Assembly (NCBI GenBank): GCA_037133755.1
Contig: JBAXNN010000005.1
Span: 71,565 to 135,564 of the forward strand
Direction of reading: 5' to 3'
Length of the DNA stretch: 64,000 nucleotides
DNA from: F1-60-MAGs149 sp037133755
GTDB taxonomy: Bacteria > Actinomycetota > Thermoleophilia > Gaiellales > F1-60-MAGs149
The position numbers and the translations under genes were made by a program. Below are positions 16,829 to 24,753 of this stretch, one piece after another. Position 1 is the stretch's first letter. Every line of letters starts with the position of its first letter. The notes under the pieces are model-generated. The model searched no databases and had not been told where the DNA came from. It was given only the letters and a program-made list of their open reading frames with translations.

Positions 16829-17650
16829 TCAGGCCTCCTTGTCTGCGGGCATCCTACGGGCTTTCAGGCGGTCCGTCGCCGTACGGAGCCAGACGGCGAC
16901 GCGGCGGTGTTCGACAACACCGGCAGCCACCATCCCGATAGCCGGCGGGACGGTCGCGGGCAGCAGGTCGAGCGTGCCGAACAAGAGCCCGAGCAACAGC
17001 CCGGCGATGGCCGTCACGACGGTCGCGGTGATCGTTGCCCGCACGCTCGCCGCCACGATCGCGCCAACGAGCGCGGCGAGGTACACGTCGCCCCACCCCA
17101 TACCTGCCCCGAGCATCTCCAACTGCTGCAGCGCCGGGAGGCCCTTGGGCGGCGCGGCGGCAGCAAGCGCCTGCGAGACGGGCCCGACCTGCACGGTCAG
17201 CACCTGCCAGATATCCACGATCGTGGCGACCAGGACACCAACGGCAAGCGCGGCGCGCGGCGCGATCCAGCCGGTCAGGCGGCCCAGCGAGACGCCAGCC
17301 AGCACGATCACCAGATCGCCGGCCAACTGCGTCCAGCCGCTCGTCGGCAGCCGCCACGCGGCCAACCACAACAACGGCGATGCGATCGCGAGGGGCAGGG
17401 CCCAGCGGCGCACGTGCAGCACTGCCAGGAGTGCGAGCGGCGGCACAGCGATCGCCGCGAGATCAGTCACCGCCGCAACCGCGCCGGGAATCGCCCCGAG
17501 GGCGATCACCCCACCACCAATCGCAACGAGCGGCAACAGACCCAGTAGCGGGTGGCGCGGGATGCGCGGCAACAGCGCCGGATCACGCACGAGCGGGATC
17601 ACCGCCGCCTGCAAGAGGACAAGTACCGCGTAGGGCCAGCCGTAGGGCAT
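16829..17650 (-). CDS. Polytopic membrane protein with presenilin/SPP-like GxGD motifs
   Basis: The start is the ATG reading MPYGWPYAVL, with a TACCCT hexamer 6 bp upstream. The 273-residue protein is almost all hydrophobic, with about eight to nine membrane segments. Three landmarks match the order found in presenilin/signal-peptide-peptidase (A22) intramembrane aspartyl proteases: Asp146 in VATIVDIWQVLTVQVGPVS; G185-W-G-D188 (GxGD) in the next membrane segment; and a Pro-rich LLPATVPPAIG (229-239) where the PAL motif is expected. I infer a possible bacterial GxGD protease. A prepilin-peptidase-like or non-catalytic membrane protein is the alternative. Confidence 0.55.
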   Translation of the reverse strand: MPYGWPYAVLVLLQAAVIPLVRDPALLPRIPRHPLLGLLPLVAIGGGVIALGAIPGAVAAVTDLAAIAVPPLALLAVLHVRRWALPLAIASPLLWLAAWRLPTSGWTQLAGDLVIVLAGVSLGRLTGWIAPRAALAVGVLVATIVDIWQVLTVQVGPVSQALAAAAPPKGLPALQQLEMLGAGMGWGDVYLAALVGAIVAASVRATITATVVTAIAGLLLGLLFGTLDLLPATVPPAIGMVAAGVVEHRRVAVWLRTATDRLKARRMPADKEA

Positions 17651-17656
17651 TCCCAC

Positions 17657-17662
17657 AGGGTA
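17657..17662 (-). promoter_or_regulatory. Candidate -10 element (TACCCT) of the GxGD membrane protein
   Basis: TACCCT on the minus strand ends 6 bp before the ATG at 17650. It lies downstream of the hairpin that follows tRNA-Pro, so the gene probably has its own leaderless promoter and does not depend on read-through from the tRNA. Confidence 0.45.
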
Positions 17663-17667
17663 GGTGC

Positions 17668-17690
17668 GGGACGGCTCGGGGTGCCGTCCC
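17668..17690 (-). terminator. Hairpin after tRNA-Pro
   Basis: The 8-bp perfect stem GGGACGGC/GCCGTCCC has a 7-nt loop and starts 10 bp beyond the 3' end of the tRNA. There is no T-tract on the minus strand, so this is either a weak terminator or a processing signal for the pre-tRNA trailer. Confidence 0.5.
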
Positions 17691-17700
17691 TGCCTGCTCA

Positions 17701-17774
17701 TCGGGGTACGCAGATTCGAACTGCGGACCTCTCCGTCCCGAACGGAGCGCGCTACCAGGCTGCGCCATACCCCG
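17701..17774 (-). tRNA. tRNA-Pro (anticodon CGG)
   Basis: The 74-nt cloverleaf folds fully: acceptor CGGGGTA/TACCCCG with discriminator A, D arm GCGC...GCGC with a GG-containing loop, anticodon stem CTCCG/CGGAG with loop TTCGGGA, 5-nt variable loop, and T arm CGCAG TTCGAAT CTGCG. The anticodon at loop positions 34-36 is CGG, with G37 as expected for tRNA-Pro. CCA is not encoded. It reads CCG codons, which are common in this GC-rich genome. Transcribed divergently from the RNase J gene. Confidence 0.96.
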
Positions 17775-17856
17775 AGCGATCGGGAGTATGCCAGAACCCG
17801 GGCATCCGTCCTGTCGCATGCGCGCTGCGTCCGGCGCGCACGGGACCCCTTCCCGG

Positions 17857-17862
17857 TACCGT
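17857..17862 (+). promoter_or_regulatory. Candidate -10 element (TACCGT) of the RNase J gene
   Basis: TACCGT ends 7 bp before the GTG at 17870. This geometry supports that GTG as the start of a leaderless message, in preference to upstream in-frame codons that would run through the tRNA gene. Confidence 0.45.
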
Positions 17863-17869
17863 GTCTCTC

Positions 17870-19225
17870 GTGACGGACCCGATTCGCATCACCCCTATCG
17901 GCGGACTCGGCGAAGTCGGGCGGAACATGATGGTCGTCGAGCACGACGGCGTCCGCATCGTGATCGACTGCGGCATCGGCTTCCCACACGGCGATGATCG
18001 CGGCCTCGGCGTCGACATCTTCCTGCCTGATGTGCGCGTGATGCGCGGCAAGCCCGTTGACGCCGTCCTCGTCACGCACGCCCACGACGACCACGTCGCG
18101 GCCCTCGCCCACCTGATCCGCACGGGCACCCCGATCGGGCGCATCGTCTCGTTGCCCTTCACGATCGCGATGGTCGAGGCCAAGCTGTCGGAGCACGATC
18201 TACCGCTGCCGCCCCTCGTCACGGTGCAGGCGGGCGACATGGTCGAGATCGGATCGATCACCGCGGAGTTCATCCGCGTGGCGCACTCGATTCCCGACCC
18301 CACCGCCATCGCGTTGCACACGAAGCTCGGCACGATCGTCCACACCGGCGACTACAAGCTCGACGCAACGGGCCAGGATGTCCGCCGCCAGGTCGACCGC
18401 AAGCGCCTCACCGCGCTCGGCGACGCCGGCGTCCTCGCGATGATGGGCGACTCGACGAACGCGCAGCTGCCCGGTCGCACGCCGTCCGAGGCCACCACGA
18501 TCGAGCCGCTCAACGACGTCATCGACGAGGCGCCGGGCCGCATCATCTTGACCAGCTTCTCCTCGCAGATCGATCGCATCGACCACGCGCTCCGCGCCGC
18601 CGACCGCACCCACCGCCAGGTGATGCTGCTCGGTCGCTCCATGCGCCGCAACGTCAAGATCGCCGAGCGCCTGCACGAGGTGATGGCGACGAACCTGCCG
18701 ACGCTGTCGCGCCGCGACATCGCCGGCGTCAAGTCGATGGTCCTCTGCACCGGTTCTCAGGCCGAGGAGTTCGCCGTCCTTGGACGCGCCTCGCGCGGCG
18801 AGCACCCCGATCTCCACATTGGCAATGGCGACACGGTCATCTACGCCTCGCGTCCCGTCCCCGGCAACGAGGGCCCCGTCGAGGAGATGCAGAACATGCT
18901 GCGCATGCGCGGCGCCCGTGTTGTCACGCATCACGACGCAGCCATCCACGTCTCGGGCCACGCCCGCGCCGATGAGATCAGCGAGATGATCCGCATGCTG
19001 CGTCCGAACGTCGTCATCCCCGTGCACGGCGAAGATCCCATGCTGCGCGCCCAAGCCGAGCTCGCGATCGAGAACGGCGTGAGGGCCGAGAACGTCCATG
19101 TCGGCCAGAACGGCGATGTCCTTGAGATCGATGCCTCCGGCATCCGCCTCGTTGACCAGATCGAGTCGATGGCGATCCCGGCCGGCTCCGACGGCCTGCC
19201 GCTCGGAGCGGGAGAGCCGGGCTAG
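17870..19225 (+). CDS. rnj: Ribonuclease J-family metallo-beta-lactamase/beta-CASP nuclease, short form
   Basis: With the GTG at 17870 the protein is 451 residues, beginning MTDPIRITPIGGLGEVG. Metal ligands H70-x-H72-x-D74-H75, HTGDYKLD, GDSTNAQLPG and the beta-CASP segments SFSSQIDR, GRSM and HVSGHA are all present. RNase J enzymes are 5'-3' exo/endoribonucleases in mRNA decay and rRNA maturation. Typical family members have about 100 extra C-terminal residues, used for dimerisation. Here the protein stops soon after the beta-CASP/linker region (HVGQNGDVLEID...). Catalytic capacity looks intact but the oligomeric state may differ. The next gene follows within 5 bp. Confidence 0.88.
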   Translation: MTDPIRITPIGGLGEVGRNMMVVEHDGVRIVIDCGIGFPHGDDRGLGVDIFLPDVRVMRGKPVDAVLVTHAHDDHVAALAHLIRTGTPIGRIVSLPFTIAMVEAKLSEHDLPLPPLVTVQAGDMVEIGSITAEFIRVAHSIPDPTAIALHTKLGTIVHTGDYKLDATGQDVRRQVDRKRLTALGDAGVLAMMGDSTNAQLPGRTPSEATTIEPLNDVIDEAPGRIILTSFSSQIDRIDHALRAADRTHRQVMLLGRSMRRNVKIAERLHEVMATNLPTLSRRDIAGVKSMVLCTGSQAEEFAVLGRASRGEHPDLHIGNGDTVIYASRPVPGNEGPVEEMQNMLRMRGARVVTHHDAAIHVSGHARADEISEMIRMLRPNVVIPVHGEDPMLRAQAELAIENGVRAENVHVGQNGDVLEIDASGIRLVDQIESMAIPAGSDGLPLGAGEPG

Positions 19226-19230
19226 GCGCC

Positions 19231-19986
19231 ATGCGGCTCGCGGACCTCGTGAGCTGGCTGGACGAGACGCTCGCCGCGCGCTCGTTCAAGGACTACGGGC
19301 CGAACGGCCTGCAGGTCGTCGGCGCGGGTGAGGTCACGCACCTCGCAACGGCTGTGTCGGTCTCGCTCGATGTGATCGAACGCGCGATCGCCGACGGTGC
19401 GCAGGCGCTCCTCGTGCACCACGGCCTGTTCTGGCAGGGCGATGACCAGGTGATTGGCGCGCTCGAGCGCCGCCGGCTGGAGACGCTGTTCGCCGGCGAT
19501 CTCTCGCTGCTCGCGTATCACCTGCCGCTCGATGCGCACCCGACGCTGGGCAACAACGCGCTGCTGGCCGATCTCGTCGGGCTGGTCGATCGCGCGCCGT
19601 TCGGCGAGCACGGCGGCGTGCTGCTCGGTGTCCGGGGCGCTCTGCCCGCGCCCACGCCCGTCGCCGACGTCGCCGCGTCGCTCGGCGCCGCGATCGGCTC
19701 GACGCCGCTGGTCCTGTCGGGTGGCGACCACCCGGTGCGCACGATCGGCATCGTCTCGGGCGGCGCGGCCAAGGACATTCGGCAAGCCGCCGCAGCGGGC
19801 CTCGACGCGTTCATCACGGGCGAGCCGCGCGAGGACTCGGCGTACGTCGCGCGCGAGCTCGGCGTCCACCTGATCGCCGCGGGCCACAACGCGACCGAGA
19901 CGGTCGGCGTCCAGGCGCTTGGCGCCGCGGCTGCGGAGCACTTCGGCATCACGACGGCGTTCCTCCCCGTCGTCAATCCCGTCTAG
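19231..19986 (+). CDS. Nif3-like dinuclear metal centre protein
   Basis: The 251-residue protein belongs to the NIF3/YqfO/YbgI (GTP cyclohydrolase I type 2-like) family. Signatures are the N-terminal DYGPNGLQV, the metal-binding LVHHGLFWQ (H63, H64), YHLPLDAHP (H97, D101), ITGEPRED and the C-terminal GHNATE with metal Glu. The family forms toroidal hexamers with two metals per subunit; the physiological reaction is unsettled. It is short, lacking the inserted PII-like domain found in some homologues. Starts 5 bp after RNase J, so cotranscribed. Confidence 0.9.
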   Translation: MRLADLVSWLDETLAARSFKDYGPNGLQVVGAGEVTHLATAVSVSLDVIERAIADGAQALLVHHGLFWQGDDQVIGALERRRLETLFAGDLSLLAYHLPLDAHPTLGNNALLADLVGLVDRAPFGEHGGVLLGVRGALPAPTPVADVAASLGAAIGSTPLVLSGGDHPVRTIGIVSGGAAKDIRQAAAAGLDAFITGEPREDSAYVARELGVHLIAAGHNATETVGVQALGAAAAEHFGITTAFLPVVNPV

Positions 19987-19990
19987 CCGC

Positions 19991-19996
19991 TACCCT
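19991..19996 (+). promoter_or_regulatory. Candidate -10 element (TACCCT) of the synthetase-like gene
   Basis: TACCCT lies just after the Nif3 stop and ends 9 bp before the ATG at 20006. It would give the next gene a short-leader promoter of its own in addition to read-through. Confidence 0.35.
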
Positions 19997-20005
19997 CGCG
20001 GCAGC

Positions 20006-21094
20006 ATGCAGGTGCAGCACTCCTCCCCCGCCCTCTGGACCCGCAGTGGCGCGCTCTGGCGCGTACTCGATCGACCGCTGTTCGAGACGCGCGTCCGCGA
20101 GCTCGCCAACGCGATGCTCGAGCTCGAGCGCGCGCCCGAGACCGTGCTGGCCCTCGAGCACGCAACGACCAGCGAGGCGCTCACGTTCGCGGTGGCCGCG
20201 CTCGAGGCAGGCATGACCGTACGGCTGGGCATGGCCCAGCAGCCGCTTGCCGCAGCGCTTGTGGCCACGCCCGTACGCGCCGCTGCGCTCGCCCAGCAGG
20301 CGGGCATCGACCAGGTCGCCGTCCCGAGCGCCACGACGTCGGACGGGGGCCGTTCGCTCGAGCGCCTCGCCGCCCACGGCGTCCTGCAGGCCGCGCTGCA
20401 TCCCGAGGCACTGGCCGAGCGCACGGCGGAACGCCGCGACGACCAGCTGGCCGTGATCGGCGTCGACGGCACGGGCTTCACGCTCCAGCAGCTGCATGCC
20501 GCCATGCGGTCGTTCCAGCGGGTCCCCGACCTGCTGCGCCCCGATGAGCCGGTGCTGATTGCCGTACCGCTGACCGAGCCCTGGCTGCTCGCGTTGGCCC
20601 TGGCCGCCATCGAGGCGGGCGCGCCGGTTGCGCTGGGCGAACTCGGCGATGCGCCCATGATCCGGCCGGGCGTGATCGTCGCCTCTGTCGCAGATGTCAG
20701 CGAGCTGCCCGAACCGGGCGCGAGCGGGCCGCGCTTCCTCGCCGGCCTCGCGCGCCGGCTCGGCCGCAACAGCACCGCCCCACCGGCGCGCTGTCTGCTC
20801 GTCCCCGACGGCTTCGTCGACGCCGAGCTCTGCGGCCAACTTCACCTCAGCGGGACAGCTGTCCTGCACGCGATCAGCGATCCGCGCCTGATCGTCCCCG
20901 CGGCGCTCAACCAGCCGCACCGGCATCGCCTCGACGCCTACGGCCTGGCGCTGCCTGAGCACACGGCGACGATCGAGCACGAGCGCCTGGTCGTACGGGG
21001 GCCGGCCGGCATTGCGACGGGGCCACTTGGCACGGAGACGGCGATCGGTGCGCGCATCGATGCGGACGGCTTCATCGTGCCCGCGCACGACTGA
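20006..21094 (+). CDS. Degenerate acyl-CoA synthetase-like (ANL N-domain) protein, probably non-catalytic
   Basis: The start is the ATG reading MQVQHSSPAL (362 residues). The order of weakly conserved segments follows the N-domain of adenylate-forming enzymes. VIGVDGTGFTLQQLHAAMRS sits where TSGTTGxPKGV..TH should be. DEPVLIAVPLTEPWLLALALA and AIEAGAPVAL match the following core. Near the end come LVVRGPAGIATG and IGARIDADGFIV, which resemble the VRGP and TGDxGxxDxDGF motifs. The Ser/Thr/Gly-Lys phosphate loop and the catalytic C-terminal Lys subdomain are absent; the protein ends at the hinge. I infer a pseudo-enzyme or binding protein. Unrelated function remains possible. Confidence 0.5.
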   Translation: MQVQHSSPALWTRSGALWRVLDRPLFETRVRELANAMLELERAPETVLALEHATTSEALTFAVAALEAGMTVRLGMAQQPLAAALVATPVRAAALAQQAGIDQVAVPSATTSDGGRSLERLAAHGVLQAALHPEALAERTAERRDDQLAVIGVDGTGFTLQQLHAAMRSFQRVPDLLRPDEPVLIAVPLTEPWLLALALAAIEAGAPVALGELGDAPMIRPGVIVASVADVSELPEPGASGPRFLAGLARRLGRNSTAPPARCLLVPDGFVDAELCGQLHLSGTAVLHAISDPRLIVPAALNQPHRHRLDAYGLALPEHTATIEHERLVVRGPAGIATGPLGTETAIGARIDADGFIVPAHD

Positions 21095-21100
21095 TACCTT
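21095..21100 (+). promoter_or_regulatory. Candidate -10 element (TACCTT) of the 3D-domain gene
   Basis: TACCTT begins immediately after the preceding stop codon and ends 6 bp before the ATG at 21107, matching the leaderless pattern seen elsewhere in the window. Confidence 0.45.
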
Positions 21101-21106
21101 GGGCGC

Positions 21107-21460
21107 ATGCGTCGTCCTGCCGTCAGGCTCGCGCGTCTGCTGCTCCTCGCCCTAGTGGGGTGTGCGATGAGTACAGCCACGGCGTGGGCGCACCAGCCCG
21201 GCGATACCCTGCGGGTCAAGGCCACGGCCTACGCGGGCCACCAGCCGACGTACACCGGCACGAAGACACGACACGGGATCTGTGCCGTCGACCCCGACGT
21301 GATCCCGCTCGGAACGCGCTTCCGCGTCCCCGGTTACGGCACCTGTCTGGCGGCCGACATCGGTGGCGCAGTCAAGGGTGCGTTTATCGACGTCTGGGTC
21401 AAGACGGATCGAGCGGCCGGGCGCTGGGGCGTACGCACCGTCACGATCAGCTTCCTCTAG
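21107..21460 (+). CDS. Secreted 3D-domain (RlpA-like double-psi barrel) protein
   Basis: The 117-residue protein has an N-terminal signal peptide (residues 1-28, ending ATAWA) and a single 3D domain: VKATAYAGHQP, GICAVDPDVIPLGTRF, VPGYGTCLAADIGGAVKGAFIDVW. The three Asp residues of the family are visible in AVDPD, AADIGG and IDVW. Such domains occur in resuscitation or spore-cortex lytic proteins and in MltA/RlpA-type murein enzymes. Alone and small, it may be a peptidoglycan-active or glycan-binding exoprotein. Its two Cys residues may form a disulfide outside the cell. Confidence 0.85.
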   Translation: MRRPAVRLARLLLLALVGCAMSTATAWAHQPGDTLRVKATAYAGHQPTYTGTKTRHGICAVDPDVIPLGTRFRVPGYGTCLAADIGGAVKGAFIDVWVKTDRAAGRWGVRTVTISFL

Positions 21461-21463
21461 CCG

Positions 21464-23473
21464 TCAGAGTCCGAGCAACTCCCGGAACCCCGCCTCGTCG
21501 AGAATCGGCACGCCGGCCTTCTCGGCCTTCGCGACCTTCGAGCCCGGCGAGGCACCGACGACGACGTACGACGTCTTCTTCGAGACCGAGTCGGTCGTCT
21601 TCCCCCCGAGGCGCTCAATCGCGTCCTTGGCCTCATCGCGGCTGAAGCCCTCGAGCGTGCCGGTCACCACGATCGTCATGCCACTCAGTGGCCCATCCTC
21701 GACCGGTAGCTCATCGGCAGCCAGCTCGAGCGTGACCCCCGCCGCCTGCAGCGCCGCAACCTCAGCCTGCCGCTCAGGATCCGCGCACCAGCCGGCAACG
21801 GCCTCGGCGATGATCGGGCCGACGCCCTCGACTTCGGCGATCTCCTCTGCCCCCGCCTCGAGCAACCGCTCCATCGAACCAAACGCCCGGGCGATCGACT
21901 GCGCGGTGACGAGCCCGACGTGCGGGATACCAAGGCCAAACAGCACGTTGCCGAAGGGACGCGCCTTCGACGCCGCGATCGCCGCGATCGTGTTGTTGGC
22001 CGACGTCTCCTGGAAGCCTTCGAGCGGCAGCAGATCGTCGACCGTCAATGCGTAGAGGTCACTCGCACGCCGTACGAGCTCGAGCTCGTAGAGGCGATCG
22101 ACGAGCTTCTCGCCGACGCCGTCGATGTCCATGGCACTACGCGAGATGAAGTGCTTGATGCCCTCGACGTCGCGACTCGGGCAGCGCGGGTTGACACAGA
22201 AGTGCTTCGCGTCCTCCTCGTTTTTGACGACCGGCTCGCCGCACGCGGGACAGTCGGCCGGCATCTTGAAGACCGGCTCGTTGCCCGTTCGATCCTCGAG
22301 CACGGGGCCGATCACCTGCGGGATCACATCGCCGGCGCGCTGCACGATGACGGTGTCGCCGACGCGGATGTCCTTGCGGTTGATGTCTTCCTCGTTGTGC
22401 AGCGTGGCGTGCCGCACGACGACGCCGCCAACCTCGACGGGCTCGAGCTCGGCAAACGGGTTGAGCGCGCCGGTGCGCCCCACGTTGATCTCGATGCCGA
22501 GCAGCTTCGTCGTGCGCGTCGTCGGCGGGAACTTGAACGCAATCGCCCAGCGCGGGTCGCGACCGACGGAGCCGAGCGTTGCCTGCAGCGCGAGGCTATC
22601 GACCTTGACGACCGCGCCGTCGATGTCGTAGCCGAGCGCCTCGCGATCGTGCTCGATGGCGTGGCACGCCTCGCGCACGGCCTCGATGCCGGTCATCGTC
22701 GTGATCCGAGGGTTGACGGGGAAGCCGCGCGCCGCGAGCCACTGCAGCGCCTCGTGGTGCGAGTGGAATTCGATGCCCTCGAGCGCGCCGATCGCATAGC
22801 TCCAGAACGCCAACGGCCGCTCCGCGGTAATCGCGGGGTCAAGCTGGCGGAGCGAGCCAGCCGCGGTGTTGCGCGGGTTCATGTAGACGGGGAGTCCGGC
22901 GTCCAGACGTTCCTCGTTGAGACGTTTGAACGCCTCCAGCGGGATGTAGCACTCGCCGCGTACCTCGATCAGTGCCGGCGGGTCGGGATCGTCGATCGAC
23001 AGCGGGACGGCCCGGATCGTGCGCACGTTGGCCGTCACGTCCTCGCCGGCCTCGCCATCTCCGCGCGTGACGGCGCGCTCGAGCAGGCCGTCGCGATACA
23101 CGAGCGAGAGTGCGAGGCCATCGATCTTCGGTTCCACGACGAACGCCGGCTCGCCCTTGTGCCCTGCGGCTTCCAGGAGCTTCTGCAGGCGCTGATCCCA
23201 GGCCAGCAACTCGTCATCGTCGCGCGCGTTGGCGAGCGAGAGCATCGGCAAGAGGTGACGCACCTCGGTGAACCCGCCGGAGACGCCGCCACCGATGCGC
23301 TGGGTGGGCGAGTCGGGGCGCACCAGCGACGGGTCGGCCGCCTCGAGCTCGCGCAGCTCGCGGAGCGCGCCGTCGTAGGTGGCGTCGTCGACGACGGGCG
23401 CGTCCTGCAGGTAGTAGGCCTGGTCCCAGGCGCGCAACTGCGCCGTTAGCTCTTCGACGCGCTGCGCGCTCAC
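21464..23473 (-). CDS. ligA: NAD+-dependent DNA ligase LigA
   Basis: The start is the GTG reading MSAQRVEELT, because it overlaps the upstream HAD stop as GTGA; this gives 669 residues, normal for LigA. In order: Ia domain with WDQAYYLQDAPVVDDATYD, adenylation site EPKIDG with Lys116, OB domain, a four-Cys zinc finger (CPACGEPV...CVNPRCPS), helix-hairpin-helix repeats and a C-terminal BRCT domain from SGMTIVVTGTL to the end. It joins Okazaki fragments and repairs nicks. It converges with the 3D gene with a 3-bp gap. Confidence 0.98.
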   Translation of the reverse strand: MSAQRVEELTAQLRAWDQAYYLQDAPVVDDATYDGALRELRELEAADPSLVRPDSPTQRIGGGVSGGFTEVRHLLPMLSLANARDDDELLAWDQRLQKLLEAAGHKGEPAFVVEPKIDGLALSLVYRDGLLERAVTRGDGEAGEDVTANVRTIRAVPLSIDDPDPPALIEVRGECYIPLEAFKRLNEERLDAGLPVYMNPRNTAAGSLRQLDPAITAERPLAFWSYAIGALEGIEFHSHHEALQWLAARGFPVNPRITTMTGIEAVREACHAIEHDREALGYDIDGAVVKVDSLALQATLGSVGRDPRWAIAFKFPPTTRTTKLLGIEINVGRTGALNPFAELEPVEVGGVVVRHATLHNEEDINRKDIRVGDTVIVQRAGDVIPQVIGPVLEDRTGNEPVFKMPADCPACGEPVVKNEEDAKHFCVNPRCPSRDVEGIKHFISRSAMDIDGVGEKLVDRLYELELVRRASDLYALTVDDLLPLEGFQETSANNTIAAIAASKARPFGNVLFGLGIPHVGLVTAQSIARAFGSMERLLEAGAEEIAEVEGVGPIIAEAVAGWCADPERQAEVAALQAAGVTLELAADELPVEDGPLSGMTIVVTGTLEGFSRDEAKDAIERLGGKTTDSVSKKTSYVVVGASPGSKVAKAEKAGVPILDEAGFRELLGL

Positions 23474-24117
23474 CCGGCCAGCACCTCGAGCAGCTCGGCA
23501 GGCGTATCCACAATGGCAAGCGGGTTCTCGGCGGCGAGCGTCTCCCGGTTGAAGACGCCCCACGTGACGCCGATCGCGGCACAGCCGGCGGCGTTGGCCG
23601 ACTGCAGGTCGAACGGCGAGTCGCCGATGTAGACGGCCTGTTCGGGCGTTGCGCCGAGCTTCTCCAGCGCCTTGAGGACCGGCGCGGGGTGCGGCTTGTG
23701 GACGGGCGTGTCCTCGATCGTGATGATCACGTCCCAGACGATCGGCGACGGCAAGGCGTCCCAGGCGAGATCGACGGCGTCCTTCATCTTGGAGGTGACG
23801 ATGCCGAGTCGCGCGCCCTCGTTCTCGAGCTCGACGAGCAGTTCCTCCATGCCGTCGTAGCGCCGGATCAGCCGTGCCGTGTTGGCGTGGTTCCAGCGAC
23901 GGTAGGTATGGAACAGCTCTTCCGCGTTCGCCGGGCTGAACTTCTCCATCTGCTCCATCAGCGGCGTGCCGATGCCCGCCATGATCTCGTCGTCAGACGG
24001 CGCCTCCCCCAGCACCTCACGCAGCGCGTGTTCGTGCGACGCGCGGATCAGTTCGACGGTGTCGAGGACGGTGCCATCGAGGTCGAAGAGAACGACGGGC
24101 CAGCGGAGCGCATGCAT
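23470..24117 (-). CDS. HAD-IA phosphatase (phosphoglycolate/pyrophosphatase-like)
   Basis: The 215-residue haloacid-dehalogenase has FDLDGTVLDT (nucleophile D12, acid D14), motif II TSKMKD, the Lys of HKPHPAP and the acidic motif GDSPFDLQSA. A helical cap lies between motifs I and II. Sequence fits Gph/PpaX-type phosphatases that clear phosphoglycolate or pyrophosphate; the substrate is not certain. A TACGTT hexamer lies 6 bp before the ATG. Coupled to ligA by a GTGA overlap. Confidence 0.87.
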   Translation of the reverse strand: MHALRWPVVLFDLDGTVLDTVELIRASHEHALREVLGEAPSDDEIMAGIGTPLMEQMEKFSPANAEELFHTYRRWNHANTARLIRRYDGMEELLVELENEGARLGIVTSKMKDAVDLAWDALPSPIVWDVIITIEDTPVHKPHPAPVLKALEKLGATPEQAVYIGDSPFDLQSANAAGCAAIGVTWGVFNRETLAAENPLAIVDTPAELLEVLAG

Positions 24118-24123
24118 GCAAGG

Positions 24124-24129
24124 AACGTA
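24124..24129 (-). promoter_or_regulatory. Candidate -10 element (TACGTT) of the HAD-ligA unit
   Basis: TACGTT on the minus strand ends 6 bp before the HAD ATG at 24117. The divergent gene at 24193 has its own candidate (TACGCT, 24180-24185), so the 75-bp gap would carry two back-to-back leaderless promoters. Confidence 0.45.
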
Positions 24130-24179
24130 GCGCGCCCATCCAACGACGTTCCGCCATCGAAAGGTAGGTCAGACCGGTC

Positions 24180-24185
24180 TACGCT
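24180..24185 (+). promoter_or_regulatory. Candidate -10 element (TACGCT) of the 24193 gene
   Basis: TACGCT ends 7 bp before the ATG. Together with GC-rich third codon positions it supports the plus-strand reading frame as the real gene here. Confidence 0.4.
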
Positions 24186-24192
24186 TTCCTCG

Positions 24193-24753
24193 ATGCCGAA
24201 CTCGTCCCTCACTCCCCTGCAGCGCCAGATCTATTGGTCGGCGCCTTCGCCGGTGATCGAGCGCGGCCGCCGCCGCACGGCGTTCGGGCTCCTGCTGATC
24301 CTCGGCGTTGAGCGGCTGCTCCGCGAGGGGCGCCTGCGCGGGCCGCAGGCCCGGTTGGCGATGGCGCAGGCGCAGGCCGCGCGGCTGCTCGCCGCTCCTG
24401 TCACGGGCGCAGCCTGGAAGACCCGCCGCGGCGATGTTCTTCGGAGCGATGGTGACGAGCTCGCCGCCGCTCTCGTCACCAAGGCCACGGGTAACCAGAC
24501 CGAGCTGTCCGCCGGTGCCTGCCTGATCGCCTCGTGCGATCTCCTCGACGAGATCTGTGACTGGCTGGCCGGCGGCGAACTGCTCGGCGCCGCCGCCCCC
24601 TCTGCCATCGACCGCCTGCGTGTTGCCCAAGTGCTGCTCCGAGAGCATCGGTTCGACGGCGAGGAGCGGGATGATCTGCCGCCGCCATCCCGCCTAGATC
24701 TCGTTGTCGAGGAGCAATCCGGTTCGACACCGAATGCGTGGCAGGACGACTAG
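24193..24753 (+). CDS. Hypothetical protein, 186 residues
   Basis: I do not recognise this protein. It has no signal peptide, no membrane segment and no clear catalytic motif. Residues 25-70 are helical and Arg/Ala-rich (including GPQARLAMAQAQAARLLAAP), residues 105-150 are another helical, more acidic region with two Cys (AGACLIASCDLLDEICDWL gives three in all), and the C-terminus is acidic. Codon usage is like that of its neighbours. A competing minus-strand frame (24169-24648) is less convincing because its composition is Arg/Gly/Gln-rich, as expected for an antisense shadow. Confidence 0.55.
   Translation: MPNSSLTPLQRQIYWSAPSPVIERGRRRTAFGLLLILGVERLLREGRLRGPQARLAMAQAQAARLLAAPVTGAAWKTRRGDVLRSDGDELAAALVTKATGNQTELSAGACLIASCDLLDEICDWLAGGELLGAAAPSAIDRLRVAQVLLREHRFDGEERDDLPPPSRLDLVVEEQSGSTPNAWQDD

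Noticed and set aside
24169..24648. Minus-strand open frame as alternative to the 24193 gene
   Set aside because: Arg/Gly/Gln-rich shadow composition; the plus-strand frame has a promoter-like box and more natural amino-acid usage.
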